A DNA stretch of 64,000 nucleotides from Rubrivivax sp. (GTDB lineage Bacteria; Pseudomonadota; Gammaproteobacteria; Burkholderiales; Burkholderiaceae_C): assembly GCA_030653385.1 (NCBI GenBank), contig JAURZM010000063.1, positions 62,001 through 126,000 on the forward strand, written 5' to 3'. The notes beneath the pieces were generated by a model. That model was given only the letters and a program-made list of their open reading frames with translations. It was not told the origin of the DNA and made no database searches. Position numbers and translations under genes: made by a program. This document shows, piece by piece, positions 41,998-50,666 of the stretch; the first letter of the stretch is position 1, and each line of letters begins with the position of its first letter.

Positions 41998-44571
41998 CTA
42001 AGGCATGAAGCGCCGGTGGGCCTGCCCGACCCACAGGCGCAGCCCTTCTTCGCCGGCGGCCCAGCCTTGGGCCAGCCACCGCCTGCGTTCTGAAGGCAGG
42101 CTGTCTGCCTGCAGCACCCGCTCGGCGGCAGCCAGGCTGTGGGCCAGCATCGTGTCGGTGCCCAGGCCGCGCTGGGCCAGGCAGGCCTGCGTGGCGCCGA
42201 GCAGTTCGGCGGCGGCCCGCAGGCGGCCCTGCGCGGCCAGGTAAGCCGCCAGCACCGACGTGGCCTCGGGCCACTGTTGGGTGCGACGGGCTGCGTCCAG
42301 CGCCAGGCCCAAGGCAGAGGCTGCCGTCTGCAGGTCACCACAAGCCAGGGCTGCAGCGGCCAGCGTGTCGAATGGCGCGAGCAGCACCCGTTCGTGCCAG
42401 CGCCCGGCGCGGGCAACTGCGTCGCAGGTGGCCTGCAGGCTGTCGCGGGCTTGTGCCGCCTGCCCTTGCAGCAGCAGCCGTTCGCCGACTTCGATGCGCA
42501 GCAGGAAAGCGACCCGGGCGTCGCCATCGCCGGCGCTGCGCAGGTCGTCCAGCATCTCTTGCAACTGCTGCAGCGAAACGGGGGTGCCGATGCCGTGGTA
42601 GGTGTGCAGCGTGGCTTGCAGTTCCAGCGCGCGCGCGTGCCAGCGCGGCGCGTCGGTGGCGCGCAGCGCCTGCTGCAAGGTGCTGCACCCGTGCCCGGCG
42701 GCTTCGAGCTGTGAGGCGCGCCGCGCCGCCTGGGCGGCCGCCAACAGCAGTTCCAGCCACAAGGGCCGGTTGTCAGCGGTCTGCGCGGCTCGGGCGGCTT
42801 CGTCCAGAGCGCGTGCACGGGCGCTGCTGTCCAGCAGGCCGGTGGGTGCGACCGACGTGGTGGCGGCCAGCATGCGCAGTGGCTGCAGCGCAGGCAAACG
42901 GTGCCGCTGGGACCACGCGGCATCGGCCCAGACACGTGCGCGGGGACGCAGTCCGTGCAGGGCCAGTGTTCGTGCGCCGTCGGCCCACAGCGCGGCGGCC
43001 AGGGCGCCGTGCTGGCCGATGTGCGCGCAGGCCGTGTCCAGGGCCGCACACAGTTCGGGTACCCAAGGCGAAGCCTCGCGGTCGATGTCCGCCTCGGGTC
43101 GCTGGCCCTGCCACCATTCGCGGTGCAGGCGCTCGAATGCCCGTGCCACGGCGCTCGCCACGCGCAGTGCGGTGGACTCGGTTTCGCCGGCCTGTGCCAG
43201 CTGCTGTTGCGCAAACTGCCGCGTGGTGTCCAGCAGGCGCCAGCGCGGCGGTGTTGGCGCAGACGGTGGCTGCGGCTGGGCTTCCGCTTCCGGCGCCACC
43301 AGCGACAGACGGCGGAGGTGCTCGAAGCGGTCCAGAAACGTGCCGCGTTCCTGCGCACGGTCGGATGCGTCGGCGGCCGCTTGTGCGAGTTCCAGCGTGA
43401 AGCTGCCGTGCAGCGCGCCCAGCCGGCGCAGCAACTGTTGCTCGCCCGGGTCCAGCAGCTGCCAGCTCCAGTTCAGCAGATCGTTCAAGGAATGGTGATG
43501 CGCCGGTCGCCCCGAGCGTGTGTCCACCCACGCGTGCAGACGTTCGTCCAGCGACGACATCAGACCGTCCAGCCCCAACAGGGGCAGGCGTGCAGCGGCC
43601 AGTTCCAGCGCCAGGGGCAGTCCGTCCAGGCGCCGGCACAGGGTGGCCAGCGTCGACAGCGGCGCGTCTGCGGTCCGCGCGCCTGCGGCCCGGGCCCGCG
43701 AAAGTATCAGCGCCACCGCGGGGCTGCTGGCCAGCTCGGCTTCGTCGTCGCCCGTGGCCACCGGCAGGCCGTGCAGTTCGCACACCAGCTCGCCGGGCAG
43801 GCCCAATGCGCCACGCGAAGTCACCAGCCCCTGCACGTGCGGCGCTGCCGTCTGCAGCGCGGCCACCCATCCAGTCACGGCCGCGGCTTGGGTTTCTGCA
43901 CCGTCCAGCACCAGCAGGCCGCACGACGCAGCAGCCCGCAGCGCGGCCTGCGGGGCTGCCAGGTCCGACGCGTCGGGCAGGCCCAGGTAGCGGGTCAAGG
44001 CGTGCGCCAGGGCCTGCGGTGTGCCGAGGCCCGACACATCGACCCAGCCCAACAGGGGCAGTGCGGGGTCCTCGAGCCGGGCGGCCAGCAGCGCGCGGGC
44101 CAACGCCGTCTTGCCGACACCGCCCGGGCCGGTGATGGTCAACCAGCCCGCGCGCGGCCAGCGGGCCAGCCACTCGGCGAGCTCGGCCTCGCGGCCGAAG
44201 AGCGGGCTGGCGTCGTGCGGGTGCTGCCGCTGGACGGCGTGGTTGCCGGAAGGCAAAGGCGCGTGTTGTGCCTGCAGCGGCACGGCCAGGCGGTAGCCCA
44301 CGCCATGCACCGTGACGATGGTCGGCGCGCCCAGTGCGCGCCGCAGTGCAGACACGTGCACATGCAGGTTGGCGTCTTCGACGATGCGGTCGGGCCACAA
44401 GGCGGCGAGCAACTCACCCTTGGTCACCACGCGGTCGCGGTGGCGGGCCAGGTGGGCCAGCAGGTCGAAGGCCCGGTCGCCCACCTGCACCTGGCGCTGG
44501 TCCAGCCACAGCGTCCGCGACGCGGCATTCAGCTCGATCATGCGTGCTGCGCTGGCCGCGCTGCCGGGCAT
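41998..44571 (-). CDS. Large transcriptional regulator: OmpR-type winged helix, NB-ARC-like NTPase and helical repeats
   Basis: About 857 residues. Residues 12-105 are a winged-helix DNA-binding domain of the OmpR/CadC type (VGDRAFDLLAHLARHRDRVV, LHVHVSALRRALGAPTIVTV), with no receiver domain. Next is a STAND/NB-ARC-like ATPase: WLTITGPGGVGKTALARALL (Walker A, near 146), LLVLDGAE (Walker B-like) and GLPLALELAAARLPLLG (the GLPLA signature). The C-terminal half is Ala/Leu-rich helical repeats, TPR-like. Such proteins act as ligand-gated switches. The ATG at 44571 is chosen; ATG 44541 (MIELNAAS) is equally possible, and the frame opens at 44706. Divergent from the calcium-repeat lipoprotein gene, a likely target. 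Confidence 0.85.
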   Translation of the reverse strand: MPGSAASAARMIELNAASRTLWLDQRQVQVGDRAFDLLAHLARHRDRVVTKGELLAALWPDRIVEDANLHVHVSALRRALGAPTIVTVHGVGYRLAVPLQAQHAPLPSGNHAVQRQHPHDASPLFGREAELAEWLARWPRAGWLTITGPGGVGKTALARALLAARLEDPALPLLGWVDVSGLGTPQALAHALTRYLGLPDASDLAAPQAALRAAASCGLLVLDGAETQAAAVTGWVAALQTAAPHVQGLVTSRGALGLPGELVCELHGLPVATGDDEAELASSPAVALILSRARAAGARTADAPLSTLATLCRRLDGLPLALELAAARLPLLGLDGLMSSLDERLHAWVDTRSGRPAHHHSLNDLLNWSWQLLDPGEQQLLRRLGALHGSFTLELAQAAADASDRAQERGTFLDRFEHLRRLSLVAPEAEAQPQPPSAPTPPRWRLLDTTRQFAQQQLAQAGETESTALRVASAVARAFERLHREWWQGQRPEADIDREASPWVPELCAALDTACAHIGQHGALAAALWADGARTLALHGLRPRARVWADAAWSQRHRLPALQPLRMLAATTSVAPTGLLDSSARARALDEAARAAQTADNRPLWLELLLAAAQAARRASQLEAAGHGCSTLQQALRATDAPRWHARALELQATLHTYHGIGTPVSLQQLQEMLDDLRSAGDGDARVAFLLRIEVGERLLLQGQAAQARDSLQATCDAVARAGRWHERVLLAPFDTLAAAALACGDLQTAASALGLALDAARRTQQWPEATSVLAAYLAAQGRLRAAAELLGATQACLAQRGLGTDTMLAHSLAAAERVLQADSLPSERRRWLAQGWAAGEEGLRLWVGQAHRRFMP

Positions 44572-44729
44572 GGCAGGCCGCAGCAAGGGGCCTTGGTGGA
44601 CAGCGCTCGCATCCCGATGGAGTTTAGGAACCTTAAGGATTCGGTGCCTGCTCGGTTCATATGATTCATCGCAGCCTTGGGCACTGGGTCGCCCAGGTGC
44701 ACACATCGAACATCAGAGGGGACCACCGC

Positions 44730-46520
44730 ATGCCGAAGAGCCTATCGATTCCAGAGGCCGCACGCAAACGCGAGCTGCCCGATCTGCGCGCCGTTCACGC
44801 CTTGTGCCTGAGTGTGGCCTTGACGGGACTGGCGGCCTGCGGCGGCGGCGGCGGGGGTGCGGAGCCCGTGGCAGCCGCGCCTCCGCCCGCACCGGCGCCT
44901 GCGCCGGCACCGGTGCCCACGCCACCACCGCCACCACCTGCACCCGCCCCAGAGCCGTCACCACCGCCGCCACCTCCACCTCCCTCGCCGCCACCCCCGC
45001 CGCCACCGGGTGCCTTCGGCCCCGGCCTGGCGGGCACATCCACCGTGTCGCTGCTGGACGTGGGCTTGGTGGCGCCCATCATCCTGCCCGGTCAGCCGAC
45101 CCCGCTGTACGCGAGCCGTTACCTGCCCATCTCGCGCCACCACGCGGTGAACGACCTGAACGGCGACGGCCGGCTGGACATCGTCAACTGCCCATCGTTT
45201 TTTGCCTACTTGCCGATGATGAAGTGCGAAGCCTGGTTGAACCAGGGCGACAGCACTTTCCGCCGCGCCCCGGATACCGAGGTGTTCGATGGCGGTGCAC
45301 CAGCCATCGGCGGGGGCACCCCATGGCTGGCCGATTTCAACGGCGATGGTCGCCTGGACATGTTCCTGGTGTCCGGCGGCATCGAGTGTCGCGTGAGCAA
45401 CCCGCCCGAGGGCTGCGACGTGAGCCTGCATCGTGTGCTCTACGGTCAGGGCGACGGGCGCATGAAGGACCAGACCGCCACGGCCCTGGTCTCGGACCCC
45501 GAACCGGCGCTCCACCACAGCTCGGGTTATGGCGACATTGACGGTGATGGTTTGCTCGACATCGCGGTCTGCGACCTGGGCGTGCCTTTTCTGGAGCGCA
45601 ACTTCGGCATCTATCTGCTCAAGAGCAAAACCGACGGCAGTTTCGAACGCACGACGCAGGGGCTGCCGCAGGACATCGCTTCGACCAATTTCGATCGCCG
45701 CGACATGGCCGTCGACTGGTTCGGCTGCGGCGTGTCGACCTTGGCCGACCTGGACGGCGACGGCAAGGCCGAGTTGGTGGCCAGCACCTACATCAACGGC
45801 CTGAGTGGGGGCACCCGCTGGGAGTCTCGTGTGTACCAGCGCCAGACGTCGGGCGCCTGGGAACTGAAGGCGACGATTCCCTTCCCGACGGCCGTGAGCA
45901 GCCTGCAGGCCAGCAACGGCACGCGACCCGGTGGCTTCCGCATCGTGCACGGTGACCTGAACCGCGACGGCAGGCGCGATCTGGTGCTCGCGTTCGAGAG
46001 CATCGACAGAGGGGACCACATCCAGATCCTGCGCAACGACGGCAATTGGCAGTTCACCGACACCACGCTGGCCTGGTTCGGTCCGCACGAAATCGGCTTC
46101 AAGCAGCCGCAGGACGTGGCCTACACGCGGGCCTTGCCAGAGGCCATCCGTGACCTGGACGGTGACGGCATTCCCGACCTGGAACTGCACTGGGGCGGCT
46201 TCTTTCACAACGCGCTGGCCGACAAGTCCCCGTACTGGCTGAACGACGGCACGGGCAAGCTCGCGGCCTGGATGCCCAGCTTCGGCAACCTGCGATTCAC
46301 CGGGCAGGGCCTGGCCGACGCGCAATGGCAGGGGCTGCTGGCCGTGCCCTACACCAACCCGACTTCGTTGCTGCTGTTCGACGTGGATGGCGACGGCCGC
46401 AACGACTGGGTTTTCATCGACAGCCTGGACCCCAAGCCCTTCGAGACGCCGCAGATCATCAACGGCATCTACACCGAGGCCCGCATCTACATCCGCGTGG
46501 TCAAGCAACTGCCGCGCTGA
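44730..46520 (+). CDS. Lipoprotein with proline-rich stalk and FG-GAP/VCBS-like calcium repeats
   Basis: 596 residues. A lipoprotein signal (LCLSVALTGLAACGG, lipobox LAAC) is followed by a poly-Gly run. A Pro-rich stretch (about residues 50-94, mostly PPPPAP-type) probably acts as a stalk. A seven-unit repeat domain follows: DLNGDGRLDI, DFNGDGRLDM, DIDGDGLLDI, DLDGDGKAEL, DLNRDGRRDL, DLDGDGIPDL and DVDGDGRNDW, near residues 144, 204, 269, 341, 408, 475 and 550. Each is a DxNxDGxxD calcium loop, as in integrin-alpha-like beta-propellers. Surface or periplasmic binding protein; partner unknown. GAGGGG lies about 9 bases before ATG 44730. Divergent from the NTPase regulator. Confidence 0.85.
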   Translation: MPKSLSIPEAARKRELPDLRAVHALCLSVALTGLAACGGGGGGAEPVAAAPPPAPAPAPAPVPTPPPPPPAPAPEPSPPPPPPPPSPPPPPPPGAFGPGLAGTSTVSLLDVGLVAPIILPGQPTPLYASRYLPISRHHAVNDLNGDGRLDIVNCPSFFAYLPMMKCEAWLNQGDSTFRRAPDTEVFDGGAPAIGGGTPWLADFNGDGRLDMFLVSGGIECRVSNPPEGCDVSLHRVLYGQGDGRMKDQTATALVSDPEPALHHSSGYGDIDGDGLLDIAVCDLGVPFLERNFGIYLLKSKTDGSFERTTQGLPQDIASTNFDRRDMAVDWFGCGVSTLADLDGDGKAELVASTYINGLSGGTRWESRVYQRQTSGAWELKATIPFPTAVSSLQASNGTRPGGFRIVHGDLNRDGRRDLVLAFESIDRGDHIQILRNDGNWQFTDTTLAWFGPHEIGFKQPQDVAYTRALPEAIRDLDGDGIPDLELHWGGFFHNALADKSPYWLNDGTGKLAAWMPSFGNLRFTGQGLADAQWQGLLAVPYTNPTSLLLFDVDGDGRNDWVFIDSLDPKPFETPQIINGIYTEARIYIRVVKQLPR

Positions 46521-46546
46521 TGTCGGTGCCGGGGGCGCACAGGGAA

Positions 46547-47884
46547 TCAGGCCGAAGGCGGCTCCACCCGCTGCAGGCGCAAGTGCGCCACCAGGCCACC
46601 GTCGGGCGCATTGGCCAGTTCCAGGCTGCCGCCCATGCGCTGCATGGCTTTTTCGACGATGGCCAGGCCCAGACCAGCGCCCGTGGCGGCGGTGCGCGCG
46701 GCGTCGCCGCGGAAGAAAGGCGTGGTCAACTGCGGCAACTTTTCCGGTGCCACACCCGGGCCTTGGTCGCGCACACTGATGATGACCCACGAGCCGGTTT
46801 TCACGCTGCTCACCGTGACCTCGGCCACGCCGGTGTAGGTGCCGCGGCCATAGCGTCGCGCGTTTTCGAACAGGTTCAGGAAAACACGGCCCAGCTCGGT
46901 TTCGTCGGCCATCACCGACAGGTCGATGGCCACACGTGAGGTGACCTTGATCTGCGATGGGTCGCGGAACACCGAAGCCTCGCGGTCGATCAGGTGAGAC
47001 ACATGCACCGGGTGCAATTCGGTGTCGCCCGGACGGGCGTAGTCCATGAACTTGTCGATGATGGCGTCGAGCTGGTCGATGTCCAGCGCCATGTTGCGCT
47101 TGGCTTCTTCGTCCTGCACGCTCATCTCGGTTTCCAGCCGCAGGCGCGCCAGCGGCGTGCGCAGGTCGTGGCTGATGCCGGCCAGCATCACCGCGCGGTC
47201 TTCTTCCACCCGGGCCAGCTCGCGTGCCATGCGGTTGAAGCCGCGATTGACCTCGCGGATTTCGCTGGTCAGCGTGTTTTCGTCCAGGCGCGAATCCAGG
47301 TCACCTTCACGGATGCGGCTGGCCGCAAACGACAGCTGCTTCAGCGGCCGGTTGATCAGGCTGGCAATCGTCACCGAGCCCACCAGTGTGGCGAGAAGCG
47401 CGATGCCGATCCAGATCACCCAGGTGCTGTAGTTCAGCGTGTTGCCACGCGCCGCTTCGGCCTGCAGCCAGTACTGGTCCTTGTCGATGGAAAAGCCCAC
47501 CCACAAGCCGGCCTGGCCATTGACGCTGCGGGCCACCATCGCGTCGGGGCCGAGTGCGGCACGCAGTTCTTCGCTGACACGCCGCGTGAAGCGGTCCACC
47601 TCGAAGGGTTCGGACTTGTCACCCGGCTCGCGCGGCGTGACGCGGATGGCCTCTTGTGTGCCCAGGCTCTTGACGAGCGCAACGCGGTTGATGCCGTCGG
47701 CCTGCATCAGCGCGGCCCGCGACAGGTTCACCAGGCCCGCGGTCTGCTGCGCGGCCTGCACGGCGCGGGGCTCGAACTCCAGTGCACGAAGCGTCTGCAG
47801 CCAGGCCAGCACCCCACCGGCCAGCAGAATCGCCAGCAGGAAGAAGGTGCGCCAGAAAAGGCTGAAGCCGACGTTGCCAGCCAC
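46547..47884 (-). CDS. envZ: Osmosensor-type histidine kinase EnvZ
   Basis: 445 residues, inner membrane. Helix 1 (FFLLAILLAGGVLAWLQ, about 14-30), a periplasmic domain of about 125 residues and helix 2 (VIWIGIALLATLVGSVTIA, about 156-175) are followed by a HAMP domain (RPLKQLSFAASRIREGDLDS). The kinase core has LAGISHDLRTPLARLRLETE (phospho-His), FLNLFENARRYG (N box), VRDQGPGVAP and GAGLGLAIVEKAM. The sequence fits EnvZ/RstB-like kinases. It follows ompR after a 101-base gap that contains a repeat element. Confidence 0.9.
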   Translation of the reverse strand: MAGNVGFSLFWRTFFLLAILLAGGVLAWLQTLRALEFEPRAVQAAQQTAGLVNLSRAALMQADGINRVALVKSLGTQEAIRVTPREPGDKSEPFEVDRFTRRVSEELRAALGPDAMVARSVNGQAGLWVGFSIDKDQYWLQAEAARGNTLNYSTWVIWIGIALLATLVGSVTIASLINRPLKQLSFAASRIREGDLDSRLDENTLTSEIREVNRGFNRMARELARVEEDRAVMLAGISHDLRTPLARLRLETEMSVQDEEAKRNMALDIDQLDAIIDKFMDYARPGDTELHPVHVSHLIDREASVFRDPSQIKVTSRVAIDLSVMADETELGRVFLNLFENARRYGRGTYTGVAEVTVSSVKTGSWVIISVRDQGPGVAPEKLPQLTTPFFRGDAARTAATGAGLGLAIVEKAMQRMGGSLELANAPDGGLVAHLRLQRVEPPSA

Positions 47885-47905
47885 TCAGCGCCGATCAGCG
47901 TGATC

Positions 47906-47952
47906 CGGTCCGGATCCGGGTCTCCCGGTCCGGACCGAGCCCCCTCGGGGGG
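47906..47952. repeat. REP-like hairpins in the ompR-envZ gap
   Basis: CGGTCCGG (47906-47913) pairs with CCGGACCG (47930-47937), enclosing CCGGG-TCT-CCCGG (47916-47928): one long stem with a single bulge. A second hairpin, CCCCC-TC-GGGGG (47940-47951), follows at once. The trailing GGTGGCGAAGGCGCGCAGCG resembles dispersed intergenic repeats of Burkholderiales. The elements may lower envZ expression relative to ompR. Confidence 0.65.
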
Positions 47953-47985
47953 TGGCGAAGGCGCGCAGCGACAAGCCTGGGGGCC

Positions 47986-48720
47986 TCAGTTCGCACCATC
48001 CGGCACGAAGACATAACCTACGCCCCACACCGTCTGGATGTAGCGCGGCTGCGCCGGGTCGGGTTCCAGCATCTTGCGCAGGCGCGAGATCTGCACGTCC
48101 AGGCTGCGGTCGAAGGGCTCGAATTCGCGGCCACGGGCCAGCTGCGCCAGCTTGTCGCGGCTGAGCGGCTGGCGCGGGTGGCGCACCAGGGCCTTCAGCA
48201 TGCTGAATTCGCCCGTGGTCAGTGCAATCTGCTCGCCGTTCTTCGACAGCCGGCGCAGCGAAAGGTCGAACTCGAAGGGCCCGAAGTTGACCACCGCGGC
48301 TTCCTTCGACGGTGCACCGGGTGCTTCGGGTGAAGGCCGGCGGCGCAGCACGGCGTGGATGCGCGCCAGCAGTTCACGCGGGTTGAAAGGCTTGGGCAGG
48401 TAGTCGTCGGCGCCCACCTCCAGGCCCACGATGCGGTCCACGTCTTCCACCTTGGCGGTGAGCATGATGATGGGTGTGATGTCGTTGGCCGCACGCAGGC
48501 GGCGGCAGATGCTCAGTCCGTCTTCGCCGGGCAGCATCAGGTCAAGCACGATCAGGTCCACCGTTTCGCGCGTCAGCACGCGGTTCAGGGCCTTGGAATC
48601 TTCGGCCAGCAAAACGTCGAAGCCCTCTTGCGAAAGGTAGCGGCGCAGCAGGTCGCGGATGCGGGCATCGTCATCGACGACGACGATGCGGTCGGCACGG
48701 GCGTTGGCTGGCGTGGACAT
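47986..48720 (-). CDS. ompR: Response regulator OmpR
   Basis: 244 residues. Receiver (about 11-125): RIVVVDDDARIRDLLRRYLS, LIVLDLMLPGEDGLSICRRL (phosphoacceptor Asp) and YLPKPFNPRELLARI (Lys). The winged helix (about 145-240) has LTTGEFSMLKALVRHPRQPL, FEPFDRSLDVQISRLRKMLE and YIQTVWGVGYVFVPDG, the OmpR signature end. ATG 48720 starts MSTPANARADR; a longer frame to 48837 adds 39 residues over the promoter region. Forms a pair with envZ downstream. Confidence 0.95.
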   Translation of the reverse strand: MSTPANARADRIVVVDDDARIRDLLRRYLSQEGFDVLLAEDSKALNRVLTRETVDLIVLDLMLPGEDGLSICRRLRAANDITPIIMLTAKVEDVDRIVGLEVGADDYLPKPFNPRELLARIHAVLRRRPSPEAPGAPSKEAAVVNFGPFEFDLSLRRLSKNGEQIALTTGEFSMLKALVRHPRQPLSRDKLAQLARGREFEPFDRSLDVQISRLRKMLEPDPAQPRYIQTVWGVGYVFVPDGAN

Positions 48721-48735
48721 GGGGTACTCCAAATA

Positions 48736-48799
48736 TGTAACAGCGCCATTGTGGCGCTCGAAAACCCGGGGAATTGGTCTGAACTGACCGGCTGTTACA
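48736..48799 (-). promoter_or_regulatory. Paired OmpR-like half-sites in the ompR upstream region
   Basis: TGTAACAGC (48736-48744) and GCTGTTACA (48791-48799) are a perfect 9-bp inverted repeat, 55 bases from copy to copy (about five helical turns). TGTAACA/TGTTACA resembles the core of E. coli OmpR sites. A second stem, AGCGCCA-TTG-TGGCGCT (48742-48758), overlaps the first copy. Autoregulation by OmpR, also reaching the divergent SIMPL gene, is plausible. Confidence 0.5.
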
Positions 48800-48911
48800 C
48801 CTATTTCCGGGCACTTCCGCCTAAAGACGGCGGTCAACGGCAGGAACCCGGTGCACGCTGAAGGGTTGCGGCAAGCCGCCGCGCCCAGCCCAACCGGCCT
48901 GACCCCACACC

Positions 48912-49670
48912 ATGATGCCCAGCAGCCCCCGTTCGTTCCGTCAATTTCTTGCCCTGTCCACCTTTGGTGCAGCGCTTGCCGCCCCGATGGCCACCGCCTG
49001 GGCGCAGGTGATGCCCCAGCCGCAGAACGTGGTGTCGCTCACCGCGTCGGCCAGCGTCGAAGTCAACAAGGACTGGCTGACGGTGGTGTTTTCCACCACG
49101 CGTGAAGGCGCCGACGCCGCGGTGGTGCAAAACCAGCTGAAGCAGGCGCTGGACGCGGCGCTGAACGAAGCCCGCAAATCGGCCCGGCCGGGCCAGCTGG
49201 AAGTGCAGACCGGCGGTTTTTCGCTCTATCCGCGCTATGCACCGCCCAACCCCAAGGGTGCGTCGGCGGGACTGCCGGGTGGCATCGTGGGCTGGCAAGG
49301 CAGCACCGAGCTCATCGTGCAGGGCCGCGACACCCAGGCGGTGTCGCAACTGACCAGCCGCATCCAGACCCTGTCGATTGCACGCGTGGGCTTTTCGCTG
49401 TCGCGTGAAGCGCGCGAGAAGGTCGAAGCGGACGTGTCGGCCGAAGCCATCGACCGCTTCCGTCAACGTGCCGACGCGGTCAGCCGGCAGTTCGGTTTTG
49501 CCGGCTACACGGTGCGTGAGGTGTCGGTCTCCGCCGACAGCGGTGGCCATGTGCCGCAGCCGATGATGCGGGCGCAGGCGATGAAGACTTCCAGCGACGA
49601 AGCCCTGCCGGTGGAAGCGGGCAAGGCCACCGTCACGGCCACGGTGAATGGCAGTGTGCAGATGAAGTAG
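48912..49670 (+). CDS. SIMPL domain (DUF541) periplasmic protein
   Basis: 252 residues with a signal peptide (FLALSTFGAALAAPMATAWA, cleavage near AWA-QV). The mature part shows the DUF541/SIMPL pattern: VVSLTASASVEVNKDWLTVV at the start, alternating strands and helices, FSLYPRYAPP, RVGFSLSREAREKVEADVSA and a final GKATVTATVNGSVQM. E. coli YggE is a relative linked to oxidative stress; the molecular activity is unknown. Divergent from ompR across a 191-base region that carries the OmpR-like sites. Confidence 0.9.
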   Translation: MMPSSPRSFRQFLALSTFGAALAAPMATAWAQVMPQPQNVVSLTASASVEVNKDWLTVVFSTTREGADAAVVQNQLKQALDAALNEARKSARPGQLEVQTGGFSLYPRYAPPNPKGASAGLPGGIVGWQGSTELIVQGRDTQAVSQLTSRIQTLSIARVGFSLSREAREKVEADVSAEAIDRFRQRADAVSRQFGFAGYTVREVSVSADSGGHVPQPMMRAQAMKTSSDEALPVEAGKATVTATVNGSVQMK

Positions 49671-49787
49671 GCCGTGGCGTCTGGGCCCGGGGAGGGCGGG
49701 GCGGCCGTTGATACGATGTGCTGCAGGCGGATGTCCCCGCCTGCCCAAGCCACCCCAAGCCACCATCAACCGCGCCCCCAGCCCGAC

Positions 49788-50666
49788 ATGACCGAGCCCC
49801 GACTCCACCACGTCTTGTGCCTCACCACCGGCGGTTTGCACCGCATGGCTTACTGGGAATGGGGCGCGGCCGACAACCCCCGTGTGGTCGTCTGCGTGCA
49901 TGGCCTGGCGCGCCAGGGCCGCGACTTCGACACCCTGGCCCAGGACCTGGCCAGCGACTACCGGGTGATCTGCCCCGACGTGGTGGGCCGTGGCCGTTCC
50001 GAATGGCTGACCGACCCCATGGCCTATGGCATTCCCACCTACGTCAACGACATGGTCACGCTGGTGGCACGTCTGAACGTGCAGCAGGTCGACTGGGTGG
50101 GCACGTCGATGGGCGGCTTGATCGGCATGGCGCTGGCCGCACTGCCCAAGACACCCGTGCGCCGGCTGGTGCTGAACGACGTGGGCCCGGTCGTCGAGCC
50201 GGCTTTTGTGCAGCGCCTGGGCACCTACCTGGGCGTGCCCGCGCACTGGTCCACGGTGGAAGAAGCGGCCGCTGCGCTGCAACTCATCTCGGTCGGCTTT
50301 GGGCCCCACAGCCGCGAACAGTGGCTGGCGCTGACGCGGCCGCAACTGGTGCCAGACACCCGCGACGGCGTGGCCGGCTTCAAGCCGCATTACGACCCGG
50401 CGATTGCCGTGCCGGTTCGCGCCATGACACCCGAGACCGCCGCGGCGGGCCAGGCGATGTTGTGGCACTTCTACGACCGCATCACTTGCCCCACCTTGTT
50501 GTTGCGCGGAGCCGAGTCCGACCTCTTGTCCACCGCCACCGCGCAGTTGATGGCCGGCCGTGGCCCGAAGCCGCAGGTGCACGAGTTTGCTGGCGTCGGG
50601 CACGCACCGACATTGGTGCAGGCCGACCAACGTGCGGTGGTGCGGGGTTTCCTGCTCGGTCCATGA
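49788..50666 (+). CDS. Alpha/beta hydrolase, translationally coupled to relA
   Basis: 292 residues, alpha/beta hydrolase fold: VVCVHGLARQGRDFDTLAQD (oxyanion HG motif), VGTSMGGLIGMALA (nucleophile Ser in GxSxG) and FAGVGHAPTLVQ (catalytic His). The likely acid is the Asp in LLRGAESDLLS. Signal peptide absent, so cytosolic. Substrate unknown; the family covers esterases, lactonases and C-C hydrolases. ATG 49788 begins MTEPRLHHVLC; the frame is open 38 codons further upstream without family character. Its stop codon overlaps the relA start (ATGA). Confidence 0.88.
   Translation: MTEPRLHHVLCLTTGGLHRMAYWEWGAADNPRVVVCVHGLARQGRDFDTLAQDLASDYRVICPDVVGRGRSEWLTDPMAYGIPTYVNDMVTLVARLNVQQVDWVGTSMGGLIGMALAALPKTPVRRLVLNDVGPVVEPAFVQRLGTYLGVPAHWSTVEEAAAALQLISVGFGPHSREQWLALTRPQLVPDTRDGVAGFKPHYDPAIAVPVRAMTPETAAAGQAMLWHFYDRITCPTLLLRGAESDLLSTATAQLMAGRGPKPQVHEFAGVGHAPTLVQADQRAVVRGFLLGP

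Noticed and set aside
40881..43358. 825-codon minus-strand open frame across ispD-ispF and the regulator
   Set aside because: It crosses genes on both strands and lacks any domain; ispD, ispF and the regulator explain the region.
44958..46790. 610-codon minus-strand open frame over the lipoprotein gene
   Set aside because: Antisense to the calcium-repeat lipoprotein and to the end of envZ; no motifs, shadow composition.
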